Shown: one piece after another, positions 48,324-56,569 of the stretch
Position numbering within the stretch: position 1 is the first letter of the stretch
Layout of the letters: the number at the start of each line of letters is the position of its first letter
Origin: Lichenicola sp964247735
GTDB lineage: Bacteria; Pseudomonadota; Alphaproteobacteria; Acetobacterales; Acetobacteraceae
Length of the DNA: 64,000 nt
Reading direction: 5' to 3'
Assembly: GCA_964247735.1 (NCBI GenBank)
Contig: CAXTVS010000012.1
Span: forward strand, 1 to 64,000
Program-made: the position numbers and the translations under genes
Notes under the pieces: model-generated
What the model was told of the DNA's origin: nothing
Databases searched by the model: none
The model's input: only the letters and a program-made list of their open reading frames with translations

Positions 48324-49792
48324 TCTTTGGTTCCATATTCACCTTGCAGCAGCAACTTGGCTTCCCCCTGCCGTCTCCTCACCAAGTCTTGCAAGACTTT
48401 GCCGCCGGACTTGGTCTGTTCTTTCATTGCGAGGGCTGCAGCATGAAAGTTGCCCTTGTTGACAGCATCTCGAACAGCTGGCCAGCCATGCCCCGGATTG
48501 TAGAGGAACGATACCAGCGCATCAAATTCGTTAGGCTTCAAGGGCACAGTGATGTCGCGGCGCACCTTGTCTTCGTAAGGCCCGATCGTCGAAGCGAGGA
48601 GACGGGCCTGCTGATCGGACGAAAGGCCGAGCAGATGCTTATTGTCTTTGATGAACTTCCTTGTCTTGTCAGGAGGCAGGTGAGATGCACCGCTGATCTT
48701 TTCGGCAACGTCGGGTGCAACACCAATCCCTTCCAAGTCTGCAACGATCTGGTCTGCTGATTTGTTCTTCATATCGTAGCCCGGGCCGAGCGTGACGCCG
48801 GATGCCGCGGAGGGACGGTGCAAGGTGTTGCTGGTCCCGGGCAGCTCCTCCTCCTTCTCGATGAAACCGCGGCCGGCAAACGAGGTTGTGAGCAACGCGG
48901 GCGAGACAGCGGTCACGGCTGCGGCAGGTGGCGCCAATTGATGCCCGACAGGGGCCGGGCCGGCGGAGCCGTTCGGCGGGGCCGCAGCCGGCTGGCCCTG
49001 CGCGCGCGGCAATGTCGCCGCGTCGCTCCCGCCCGCCTGCGCCACCTCCACACTGCCGGACGGCCGGGGCGACCGGTCGGCCTCCCGCATCCCCTGCAGC
49101 ATGGCCAGCACGTCGCCGTTCGCGTCGGCGCCGGACGTTCCGGCGCTCGTGGCGGAGCCCTGCCCGGCTCGGCTGCCACCGGTATCGCCGACGGCCGCAC
49201 GGATCACGGGTGGAAGTGCCGCGCCCGGCGTCATGACGACGTCCAGCGCCCGGCGACCGGTGCCGGACGACGGCGTGGCCCCGGCCAGGGCGGGAACGTC
49301 GTCCTCGGCCGCCGCCGGCCCAGGCTCGGCAAAGGGCGCCCGGACGAACGGTGCGCCTGGACACGGCGCCGACCGCGAGCGCAAGGCGTCGCCCAGGCCG
49401 AGGGCGTTCAGGTCGACGTTGGCCAGCCGGTTCATGTCGAACCGTCCAGTGCTGCGGGGGCCGTAGGCCGCAGCGATGGGAACGGATCGGGCCACGGAAG
49501 CCTCGGCGGAACCCGCTCCTGGCGCCGGCGGCTGTGGTCCCGGCTCGCCCTCGGCCGCCCCCATCGGGCCGAGCAGGGACGGATCGTCCTGCAGTGCCTC
49601 GACCAGGGCACCGAGATCCTCCCAGCTCCGTCCACCCCTTGAACCCGCTCCCGCGTCCAGCCGCAGGGAATGCGGCACGATCGACACCGAGGTTCCCGGA
49701 CCGTGGCCCGCTCCCGTGGAGGGGCTACCCTGCCTTGCGCCCTCCATCACCTCCGCCGGCAGCGTGACCTGGAACGAGACCGGGATGCGCAC
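48320..49792 (-). CDS. modular protein with C-terminal GH24/pesticin-type lysozyme domain
   Basis: The 490-residue product has two parts. Residues 1 to about 300 are low-complexity, rich in Ala, Pro, Gly and Ser, with RSWEDLGALVEALQDD (55-70) and RFDMNRLANVDLNALGLGDAL (117-137) as the only ordered-looking pieces. Residues about 304-485 are a lysozyme domain: GFIEKEEE (E312/E314/E315), GVTLGPGYDM (T334, D340), NEFDALVSFLYNPGHGW, and LVRRRQGEAKLLLQGEYG, the last typical of phage-type muramidases. It should cut peptidoglycan. There is no signal peptide, so delivery needs another route. The start is a GTG with weak ribosome site. Composition drops from 49 G/C per 60 bases (at 49021) to 32 per 60 (at 48601) across the two parts. 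It may be a secreted toxin or a prophage-derived endolysin. Confidence 0.78.
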   Translation of the reverse strand: MRIPVSFQVTLPAEVMEGARQGSPSTGAGHGPGTSVSIVPHSLRLDAGAGSRGGRSWEDLGALVEALQDDPSLLGPMGAAEGEPGPQPPAPGAGSAEASVARSVPIAAAYGPRSTGRFDMNRLANVDLNALGLGDALRSRSAPCPGAPFVRAPFAEPGPAAAEDDVPALAGATPSSGTGRRALDVVMTPGAALPPVIRAAVGDTGGSRAGQGSATSAGTSGADANGDVLAMLQGMREADRSPRPSGSVEVAQAGGSDAATLPRAQGQPAAAPPNGSAGPAPVGHQLAPPAAAVTAVSPALLTTSFAGRGFIEKEEELPGTSNTLHRPSAASGVTLGPGYDMKNKSADQIVADLEGIGVAPDVAEKISGASHLPPDKTRKFIKDNKHLLGLSSDQQARLLASTIGPYEDKVRRDITVPLKPNEFDALVSFLYNPGHGWPAVRDAVNKGNFHAAALAMKEQTKSGGKVLQDLVRRRQGEAKLLLQGEYGTKE

Positions 49793-50071
49793 CCACCCGG
49801 GGGGTAGCCGGTCCGGCAGCGGCTCTGGCGGCGAGGTGCCTTAGCTCACCGTGGCGTTCATGGTGAAGGGAAGCCGGACTTCGTCCAAGAGGCTGCTCCT
49901 GCGCGATCGCCTCCCATCCTAGCCTGTCCCAACGACGTCGATGCCGCACGTGATGCGAAGCATTCTGACCAAGCCCGCGCGCGTCCGACAGCCAGGCTGC
50001 TGCCACACCGTCCGATCTGCCTGTCAAGGCGCAGTGCTCGTACGCTTACTCTGCTCTGGCATCGTGTCGGA

Positions 50072-51325
50072 TCAGTCGGCGTCCAGCCGCTCCAGGGGAG
50101 CGCCGGCATGGGTGGCCTGGAGCGCCGCCCGTTCGGCATCCACCATGTAGTCGCGCGACAGCGGCACGGCTTCGGCGTCGCGGGTGAGCTGGACCTGGAA
50201 GTTCATGTGGCCCTGGCGCCGGAACGCGATCTCCGAGCCGGCCAGATAGAGCTCGAACATGCGGCAGAAGCGCTGGTCGTAGAGCGAGGCGATCAGGTCG
50301 CGGTTGGCGGCGAAGCGGCGTCGCCAGTGCGCGATCGTCTTCGCGTAGTGCAGCCGGAGGATCTCGCAGTCGGTCACCCACAGGCCGGAGCGCTCGATGG
50401 CGGCGAAGGTCTCGCTCAGCGCCGGCGAGTAGCCGCCTGGGAAGATGTACTTGTCGAGCCACGGGTTGGTGGCGCCGGGCCCCTCGTTGCGGCCGATCGA
50501 GTGCACCAGCGCCACGCCGTCCGGGCGCAGGCAGTCGCGGATGCGGGCGAAGTAGGAGTCGAAATGGCCGACCCCGACATGCTCGAACATGCCGACCGAG
50601 ACGATGCGGTCGAACCGGCGGTCGACGGCGCGGTAGTCCATCAGCTCGAACCGCACCCGGTCGGACAGGCCTTCCGACTCGGCCCGCGCGCGCGCTTCCG
50701 CCAGCTGCTCGGTGGACAGGGTGATGCCGGTGACCTGGGCGCCGTAGTCGCGGGCCAGGGTCAGCGCCATGCCGCCCCAGCCGCAGCCGATGTCGAGCAC
50801 CTCGAGGCCCGGCCGGTCGAGGCGCAGCTTGGCGGCGATGTGGCGCTTCTTGGCTTCCTGCGCCTCCTCCAGGGTCTCGTCGCCGCGCGGGAAGTAGGCG
50901 CACGAGTACTGCCGGTCGCGGTCCAGGAACAGGCTGTAGAGCCGGCCGTTGAGGTCGTAGTGGTGGGCCACGTTGCGCCGCGCGCGCGGCGCCGGGTTGT
51001 ACTGGGTGAACACCCGCTTGGCCTCGCGCAGCCGCGACGACACCGTGGCGCCGGGATGGCCGCCGCGCACCGCGTTGACCATGAACACGTCCATCAGGTC
51101 GTAGAGCGTGCAGCCGACCGGGCGGATCGTGCCGGCCATGTAGGCCTCCCCGAACGCCAGCCCCGGGTTGAGCAGGAGCCCGGTCTCGATGGCCGGATCC
51201 AGCATCTCCATCCCGACATGCGGACTGCCGTGCCCGTAGGACCGCGACTGCCCGCCCGCGTACCTGATGTCCAGCCGGCCGAACCGGATGAATCGCCTGA
51301 GTACCAGATCGAGCAGGACAGGCAT
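50072..51325 (-). CDS. cfa: cyclopropane-fatty-acyl-phospholipid synthase
   Basis: The enzyme adds a methylene from SAM across double bonds of membrane phospholipid chains, a stationary-phase and acid-stress response. The 417-residue protein has the N-terminal CFA domain (YGHGSPHVGMEMLDPAIETGLLLNPGLAFGEAYMAGTI), FTQYNPAPRARRNVAHHYDLNGRLYSLFLDRDRQYSCAYFPRGDETLEEAQEAKKRHI, the SAM site LEVLDIGCGWGGMALTLA, and MFEHVG plus FDSYFARIRDCLRPDG. The start MPVLLDLVLRR follows TAGGAGA. The longer frame upstream runs antisense-like through rplI. It is downstream of the rplI terminator. Confidence 0.95.
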   Translation of the reverse strand: MPVLLDLVLRRFIRFGRLDIRYAGGQSRSYGHGSPHVGMEMLDPAIETGLLLNPGLAFGEAYMAGTIRPVGCTLYDLMDVFMVNAVRGGHPGATVSSRLREAKRVFTQYNPAPRARRNVAHHYDLNGRLYSLFLDRDRQYSCAYFPRGDETLEEAQEAKKRHIAAKLRLDRPGLEVLDIGCGWGGMALTLARDYGAQVTGITLSTEQLAEARARAESEGLSDRVRFELMDYRAVDRRFDRIVSVGMFEHVGVGHFDSYFARIRDCLRPDGVALVHSIGRNEGPGATNPWLDKYIFPGGYSPALSETFAAIERSGLWVTDCEILRLHYAKTIAHWRRRFAANRDLIASLYDQRFCRMFELYLAGSEIAFRRQGHMNFQVQLTRDAEAVPLSRDYMVDAERAALQATHAGAPLERLDAD

Positions 51326-51404
51326 GCCTGGTTCTCCTACGGCAGCAGCGGGCGCAGGATGAACCGACAGCGGCGTGGCGGTCAAAGGTGGCAGGCGCAT
51401 GCGG

Positions 51405-51434
51405 AAACGGCCCGGACGTGCGCCCGGGCCGTTT
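51405..51434 (-). terminator. intrinsic terminator after rpsF-rpsR-rplI
   Basis: An 11-bp perfect inverted repeat, AAACGGCCCGG with CCGGGCCGTTT, encloses an 8-base loop and ends in a T-run on either strand. It lies 28 bp after the rplI stop in the direction of the ribosomal operon and before cfa, so it should end that transcript. Confidence 0.8.
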
Positions 51435-51462
51435 CGTCGTGACCGGCTCCGGCGCGGCTGCG

Positions 51463-52026
51463 TCAGGCGATGTCGCCCTCGGCCTCCTCCGGACCGTAGG
51501 CAGGCTGCTCGTCCTCGTCGTCGCCGTCGTTGCGGCCGACCCGCTCGCCGCGGGCCTGGCGCTCCGCCTCCTCCGCCGAGCGGGCGACGTTGGCGACCAC
51601 GCGTATGCTGACCTCGGGATGCAGCACGACCCGGACGTCGGACAGGCCCAGCGTCTTGATCGGATGCGCCAGCTGCACCTGCTGGCGGTCGATGGTCAGG
51701 CCGCCCTCGGCCGCCGCGAGCGCGATGTCGCGCGGCGACACCGAGCCGTACAGGCTGCCGCTGTCGCCGGCCTGGCGGATGATGACGACGGTGAGGCCGC
51801 TCATCCGCTCGGCCAGGCGCTCGGCCTCCTCGCGGCGCTTGAGGTTGTTGGCCTCGAGCTGGATGCGCTCGCCCTCGAAGCGGGCGCGGTTGGCGGCGTT
51901 GGAGCGGATCGCCTTGCCCTGGGGCAGCAGGAAGTTGCGGGCATAGCCCGGCTTCACCTTCACGACGTCGCCCATCTGGCCCAGCTTCTCGATGCGCTGG
52001 AGCAGGATCACCTCGGTTGCGGACAT
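51463..52026 (-). CDS. rplI: 50S ribosomal protein L9
   Basis: L9 binds 23S rRNA at the base of the L1 stalk and helps keep the reading frame. The 187-residue protein has VILLQRIEKLGQMGDVVKVKPGYARNFLLPQGKAIRSNAANRARFEGER, the family N-domain, then the long helix with SVSPRDIALAAAEGGLTIDRQQV. The C-terminal domain ends in an acidic tail (GDDEDEQPAYGPEEAEGDIA) longer than in E. coli. It closes the rpsF-rpsR-rplI operon. Confidence 0.98.
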   Translation of the reverse strand: MSATEVILLQRIEKLGQMGDVVKVKPGYARNFLLPQGKAIRSNAANRARFEGERIQLEANNLKRREEAERLAERMSGLTVVIIRQAGDSGSLYGSVSPRDIALAAAEGGLTIDRQQVQLAHPIKTLGLSDVRVVLHPEVSIRVVANVARSAEEAERQARGERVGRNDGDDEDEQPAYGPEEAEGDIA

Positions 52027-52041
52027 GGGTCGTGCGCCCCC

Positions 52042-52338
52042 TCAGCTCAGGATGTAGGGCAGCAGGGCGAGGAAGCGGGCGCGCTTGATCGCCTGGGCCA
52101 GCTCGCGCTGCTTCTTCGCCGACACCGCGGTGATGCGGCTCGGCACGATCTTGCCGCGCTCGCTCAGGAAGCGGGACAGCAGGCGCACGTCCTTGTAGTC
52201 GATCTTCGGCGCGTTCGGGCCGGAGAACGGGCAGGACTTGCGGCGGCGGTAGAACGGCCGGCGGGCGCCGACGGCGGTGCGGCGGCCGGCGGGACTGACG
52301 TCCTCGGCGCCCGGACGGGACTCGGTTGACTGGGACAT
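52042..52338 (-). CDS. rpsR: 30S ribosomal protein S18
   Basis: S18 sits on the 30S platform and pairs with S6. The 98-residue protein shows RRPFYRRRKSCPFSGPNAPKIDYKDVRLLSRFLSERGKIVPSRITAVSAKKQRELAQAIKRARFLALLPYI, the canonical S18. The N-terminal tail of about 25 residues is disordered and longer than usual. It is 15 bp before rplI and six bp after rpsF. Confidence 0.98.
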   Translation of the reverse strand: MSQSTESRPGAEDVSPAGRRTAVGARRPFYRRRKSCPFSGPNAPKIDYKDVRLLSRFLSERGKIVPSRITAVSAKKQRELAQAIKRARFLALLPYILS

Positions 52339-52344
52339 GGTCGC

Positions 52345-52836
52345 CTACTCCGCCTCTGCCAGTTCGGACCGCGGACCGCGCGGGCCGCGCTCCGGACGCT
52401 CGCCGTTCTCGTCGCGGGCGCGGAACTCCTCGCGGTCGTCGTAGCCGCGCTTGCGCCCGCTGTCGAAGCGGCCGGCCGGCTTCGGGCCGCGGAAGCCACG
52501 CTCGCGGTCGTCGCCCTTGCGGCTCAGGATGGCAGACGGCGCCTCGTCGATGGCCTCGACCCGGATCGTCATGAAGCGCAGCACGTCCTCGTTCAGGCCG
52601 AGCTGGCGCTCCATCTCCTTGATGGAGGCCGGCTGTGCGTCGAGGCCGAGGAGCATGTAATGCCCCTTGCGGTTCTTCTTGATGCGGTAGGCGAGCGAGC
52701 GCAGGCCCCAGTACTCGCGCTTCTGGATTTGCCCCTGCTCGCCTTCGAGCTGGGTGGCGATCCCGTCGGCGATCAGCTCGACCTGGGCCTGGGTGATGTC
52801 GTTGCGTGCGATCAGCACGCATTCATAGAGTGGCAT
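52345..52836 (-). CDS. rpsF: 30S ribosomal protein S6
   Basis: S6 binds 16S rRNA with S18. The 163-residue protein starts at MPLYECVLIARNDITQAQVELI, with AAGGGAGA before the ATG. The ferredoxin-like core (YWGLRSLAYRIKKNRKGHYMLLGLDAQPASIKEMERQLGLNEDVLRFMTIRVE) is followed by a long, highly charged Arg/Glu/Gly tail (from about residue 115), common in alphaproteobacteria. It is the first gene of the operon; its promoter should lie in 52837-53074, which otherwise seems empty. Confidence 0.98.
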   Translation of the reverse strand: MPLYECVLIARNDITQAQVELIADGIATQLEGEQGQIQKREYWGLRSLAYRIKKNRKGHYMLLGLDAQPASIKEMERQLGLNEDVLRFMTIRVEAIDEAPSAILSRKGDDRERGFRGPKPAGRFDSGRKRGYDDREEFRARDENGERPERGPRGPRSELAEAE

Positions 52837-53074
52837 GGGGTCTCCCTTCGGATGGTTCAACCCGACCGGCCGAGGGGATCCCGGGGAACGGCGCCGTCGC
52901 CTCGCAGGAGGCATGGCATGGGTATAGCCGAAGCGATGCCACTCGCTCCGGCAGGGACAGAGCGTGCGTGAACCACGAACCGGCCCGCGGCGCAAGCGGA
53001 AACGCGCGGTCGCGTGGCCGGCCGCGGCCAAGTTCCTGCCGGTCCAGGTTCGTGTCCGGGACGCGCCGTGGCGC

Positions 53075-53731
53075 CTACGCGATCCGGGGCCGGCGCGCCG
53101 CCTCCAGGTCGCGCATGATCCGCCCCACGGCCTGGTCGCCGACGCGCGGCGAGGCACACAAGCCGGCTGCGGCACCCTGACGATCGCCTTCGGAACGGTG
53201 CTGGATCAGCTTCCAGCTGCCTTCGAACCGCGCGACCTGCAGCCGAAGCCCGACGATCGCGCCGACCAGGTTGCCGATGAAGTCCGCCGGAGCGTCCGAC
53301 ACGGCCCAGGGATGCTCGCGGGAACCCTCGTTGGCGTCGGTCAGCTCCTCGAGGTGGGACAGAAGCCAGGTCCGGTCCTCGACGATCGACATCGGGCCGT
53401 GCGCATGGACGGCGATGTAGTTCCAGGTCGGGACGACCCTGCCGTGCTGGCGCTTGGTCTCGTACCACGACGGCGACACGTAGGCCTGCGGTCCCTGGAA
53501 GATCGCGAGCGAGGGAAGCGGACCGGACCGGAACACCTCCCAGTGCGGGTTGGGACTCGCGACGTGGGCTTCCAGCACGTAGCCGCCCTCCTCACGCTTC
53601 AGGACCATCGGCAGGTGGGACGCGTGGTAGCCGTCGGCCGTGGCGGTGACCAGGGTGGCGAACCGGATGTCATGGACCGTCGCCGCCAGGACCTCGGGAC
53701 GATCCTCCCTGAACTGCGTGGGCGTGTACAT
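53075..53731 (-). CDS. FMN-binding PaiB-like protein
   Basis: The 218-residue protein matches the PaiB (FMN_bind_2) family: MYTPTQFREDRPEVLAATVHDIRFATLVTATADGYHASHLPMVL, HWEVFRSGPLPSLAIFQGPQAYVSPSWYETKRQHGRVVPTWNYIAVHAHG, and a C-terminal DFIGNLVGAIVGLRLQVARFEGSWKLIQHR. In Bacillus the homologue affects transcription of degradative enzymes; elsewhere the family is described simply as FMN-binding split barrels. I start at MYTPTQ, as in the family, not at an earlier ATG. It is downstream of the frameshifted gene. Confidence 0.9.
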   Translation of the reverse strand: MYTPTQFREDRPEVLAATVHDIRFATLVTATADGYHASHLPMVLKREEGGYVLEAHVASPNPHWEVFRSGPLPSLAIFQGPQAYVSPSWYETKRQHGRVVPTWNYIAVHAHGPMSIVEDRTWLLSHLEELTDANEGSREHPWAVSDAPADFIGNLVGAIVGLRLQVARFEGSWKLIQHRSEGDRQGAAAGLCASPRVGDQAVGRIMRDLEAARRPRIA

Positions 53732-53781
53732 GGCGGCTCGATCGATGAGGGAGGGGAGGCAAGGCGGTCTGCTGCCGGCTG

Positions 53782-54899
53782 TCAAGCCGGGCGGCCGCGG
53801 CCTGCGACCGCCTTCTCGAAGGAACGGCAGCAGGAGACGGCGCCGATCCGGCAGGAACCCAGGCGGTGGTCCACCTGCCGCTCGACACGGCGTCCTCCCG
53901 CACCCGGCGCGTCCGCTCGACCGGCGGCACCGGCGCCCGCCTGGACCCCATGGTCACCGCCCGGCGCGCCGCCACCGTTTCCGCCAGCATCCGCCCGATC
54001 GCCTGGACCACCTGCTCCTCGTCGAGGCGGAAGTTGGAGTAGAGCGGCTGTCCCGGGATCGGCAGCAGCAGGCCGGCCTCCGGATCGTCCTCCACCGCCT
54101 CGGGCGCGACGAACAGCATCGGCGACGGGTCCTCGACGTAGCGCGGCGAGTCGTAGATGTGCAGGTCGGGCCGGCTCAGGAGGTTGGCGCGGCTCGTGAT
54201 CACGTAGCCGGGCCGGTTGCAGACCCAGCGGTACCTGGCGACGCTGGCGCCCCAGATCGACACGAAGCAGTCGGCGGCGAGGCACCAGCCGAGGCTGGAC
54301 GCCACCGGCTGGCCGATGGTGTCGGCGATCGTCACGTCCAGCATCCGCGCGTCGTCGCGCACCGCGGCGACCGGGCTGCGCTCGATCTCGAGCGGCCGGG
54401 CCGCCGCCGGCGCTGGCATTGTGTCCGTCGAACACGATCACCGATCCCGGGTGCCGGCTGGCGATCGACCGCATCAGGCGGTCGAGGAACGGCTTCATCT
54501 CCACCACCGTGCGGTTCTCGACGCGCAGCCCGAACAGCAGCACCGGGGCGCTGCGGCGCACGGCGCGACGCGCCGCGGCGCCGGCCTGCCGTCCGGCCTC
54601 GCTGCGCAGCGCCAGCGCCTGGATCCGGCGACGCAGCGACGCCGTCACCAGGTCGGAGGTGACCCGGATCAGGAACAGGTCCGGCCGGTAGGCGTGGTCG
54701 ACCACCTCCTCGACCGTGCGCAGGGTGCGGGTCACCCGGCCGGCAAGCTCGGGGAACAGCTCGTCGATCTGGCCGAACAGCTCGGTGCCGCCGGCGGCGT
54801 CGGCACGATCCAGTGCGGCAGCGCGTCGGGATGGAAGCCGTCCTGCTCCAGTATCGGGTCGCGGATCAGGTAGTCGTCGGATGCCGTTGCCAGGTGCAT
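53782..54899 (-). pseudogene. frameshifted gene next to polysaccharide-type genes, unrecognised
   Basis: The ATG at 54899 begins MHLATASDDYLIRDPILEQDG. After about 35 codons the sense passes to another frame (TELFGQIDELFPELAGRVTRTLRTVEEVVDHAYRPDLFLIRVTSDL...SVIVFDGHN). Near 54415 it returns to the first frame (ERSPVAAVRDDARMLDVTIADTIGQPV...DCFVSIWGASVARYRW...YSNFRLDEEQVVQAIGRML). Both switches fall in GC-rich simple stretches (about 54783-54800 and 54400-54420) and cancel each other. The joined protein would be roughly 370 residues, with no signal peptide. It resembles glycan-handling proteins in tone only. I do not recognise the family. Sequencing error or true decay are both possible. The 3' end is uncertain. 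Confidence 0.6.
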
Positions 54900-54931
54900 G
54901 ATCTTGCGGGTTCGATTGGTGGTAAGGCGCC

Positions 54932-55753
54932 TCAGCCCGGCCGGGACAGGTAGTGCGCGCGGGCGTAGTCGATCGCGATCGCGACCTGTCCGAGCCCGTC
55001 GCCGGAACCCTGCCTCATCTCGATCACCACCCAGCGGTCGTAGCCGGCCGCATCCAGCGCGCGCCCGGCGGACTCGTGGTCGCAGACCGGCTCGGCGAAC
55101 GGACCCAGCTCCGGCTCCGCCATGTGGTAGTGCGCCAGCAGCGGGATCGCGGCGCGGATCGCCTCCGCCGGGTCGTCGCCGGCCAGGGATACGCAGGCGG
55201 TGTCGAGATGGGCACGCACGTTGGGATGCTCGGTCTGCTGCACGAGCGCGATGATGTCCCGGGCATGGTTAAGGAAGTCCGCACCGTAGACCGGCGGCAC
55301 CGGCTCCAGGCCCAGCGTCAGCCCGCCCTGCGCGGCGATCCCGCCCAGCACGCGCAAGCGGTCCGCCGCCAGCGCCATCGCCTCGGGCACCGGCATGGCC
55401 CCGCGCAGGCGGCTCTTCGGCGCCCCGAACACCGCGACCCCGGCGCCCAGCGCCTCGGCGATCCGGGCCAGCAGGCGCATGTGCGCGCACATGGCCTCGA
55501 ACGCGTCGTCCGGTCCGAGCAGCGCCACCTCGGGCCGGCCGAAGAACACCGCCTGCAGCGAGCTGACGACAAGGCCGGCGTCTTTGCAGCCGCGCCGGAA
55601 CGCCGCCAGCCGCGCCGGCGTCAGCTGCTCCCAGTCGGCGATCCGGGTCGGCGCCACCTCGACGCCGTGGGCGCCGCGTTCTGCCAGCAGCGCGAACGCC
55701 CGCTGTTCGGCGTCCGGCGCCCAGGCGAGGTTGGAGACGCCCAGACGCCTCAT
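54932..55753 (-). CDS. TIM-barrel sugar phosphate isomerase/epimerase-like protein
   Basis: The 273-residue protein belongs to the xylose-isomerase-like TIM-barrel (AP endonuclease 2) superfamily: RRLGVSNLAWAPDAEQRAFALLAERGAHGVEVAPTRI, VSSLQAVFFGRPEVALLGPDD, LGAGVAVFGAPKSRLRGAMP, LGLEPVPPVYGADFLNHARDII, VRAHLDTACVSLAGDD, and HYHMAEPELGPFAEPVCDHES with WVVIEM near the end. The Glu, Asp, His and Glu metal positions are all visible. It lies in a run with an NAD-dependent epimerase and a FAD oxidoreductase, which fits modification of an unusual sugar. Substrate unknown. Confidence 0.85.
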   Translation of the reverse strand: MRRLGVSNLAWAPDAEQRAFALLAERGAHGVEVAPTRIADWEQLTPARLAAFRRGCKDAGLVVSSLQAVFFGRPEVALLGPDDAFEAMCAHMRLLARIAEALGAGVAVFGAPKSRLRGAMPVPEAMALAADRLRVLGGIAAQGGLTLGLEPVPPVYGADFLNHARDIIALVQQTEHPNVRAHLDTACVSLAGDDPAEAIRAAIPLLAHYHMAEPELGPFAEPVCDHESAGRALDAAGYDRWVVIEMRQGSGDGLGQVAIAIDYARAHYLSRPG

Positions 55754-55777
55754 GTGGGGCGCCTCATGTGGGGCGCC

Positions 55778-56569
55778 TCATGCGGGGCGCTCGGCATCGA
55801 TGAAGCGGCCCATCGCCGCCAGCACCCCCGCCTGGTCCAGGATGTAGCCGTCCGATCCGCCGAACGCCCTGTCGTGGAGGGTGCGCATGTCGTAGCGGGC
55901 CTGCGGCGCCGCCTCCGCGCCGATGCTGCGGTCGGGAAAGAACCGCACGCGGATCTCCTCCATCGACAGCGGCGCGGTCGCCAGGTTGACCACGCCGAGG
56001 CGGCGCGTGCGGGCGATCTCCAGGTCCGCCGCCAGCCGCTCCAGCGGATACCACTGGAACACCGATCCGCCGTTGATCACGTGCAGCCGGTTGTCGTGCA
56101 TCAGGTCGAAGATCGCGTTCTTCTTGAGTCCCGCACCGAACAACGCCGGCAGGCGCACGATCTGGTGCGAGGCGAAGCGCTTCGACACCCAGTGCTCCAG
56201 CATCAGGCGGTTCGCACCGTACGGATGCAGGCCGTCCGGCACCGGCTGGTCCGCTTCCGACACGCCGACCGGCGTGCCGTACACGTCGACGGTGGAGACC
56301 AGGGTGAAGGTGTCGGCGGTGATCGTGTCAAGGCGGGCGATCAGCCCCTCGATCCGCAGGAGGTCCTCGGCCGGGTTCTGGTTGGCCCACCACTTCACCG
56401 CCGACACGCCGGCGCACACCACCTCGGCGAAGTGGCGGCCGTCGATCCCGCCGATGCTGGAGGAGTTGTAGAGCGCGTCGAAGTCCTGCTGCACGAGCAG
56501 GTTGGAGCCGACGAAGCCGGTGTGGCCGATCAGCGCGCGCGCGCCGCTGAGCGCGTCGGTGGCGCTCAT
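55778..56569 (-). CDS. NAD-dependent epimerase/dehydratase-like protein
   Basis: The 263-residue protein has an extended-SDR N-terminus, ALIGHTGFVGSNLLVQQDFDALYNSSSI, with GHTGFVG as the glycine motif, then TLVSTVDVYGTPVGVSEADQP and GLHPYGANRLMLEHWV, which gives the active-site YxxxR in place of YxxxK. A lysine missing at that position is odd for an active epimerase and should be noted. The ATG overlaps the stop of the FAD gene (ATGA). It is part of a small polysaccharide-like operon with its neighbours. Confidence 0.85.
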   Translation of the reverse strand: MSATDALSGARALIGHTGFVGSNLLVQQDFDALYNSSSIGGIDGRHFAEVVCAGVSAVKWWANQNPAEDLLRIEGLIARLDTITADTFTLVSTVDVYGTPVGVSEADQPVPDGLHPYGANRLMLEHWVSKRFASHQIVRLPALFGAGLKKNAIFDLMHDNRLHVINGGSVFQWYPLERLAADLEIARTRRLGVVNLATAPLSMEEIRVRFFPDRSIGAEAAPQARYDMRTLHDRAFGGSDGYILDQAGVLAAMGRFIDAERPA

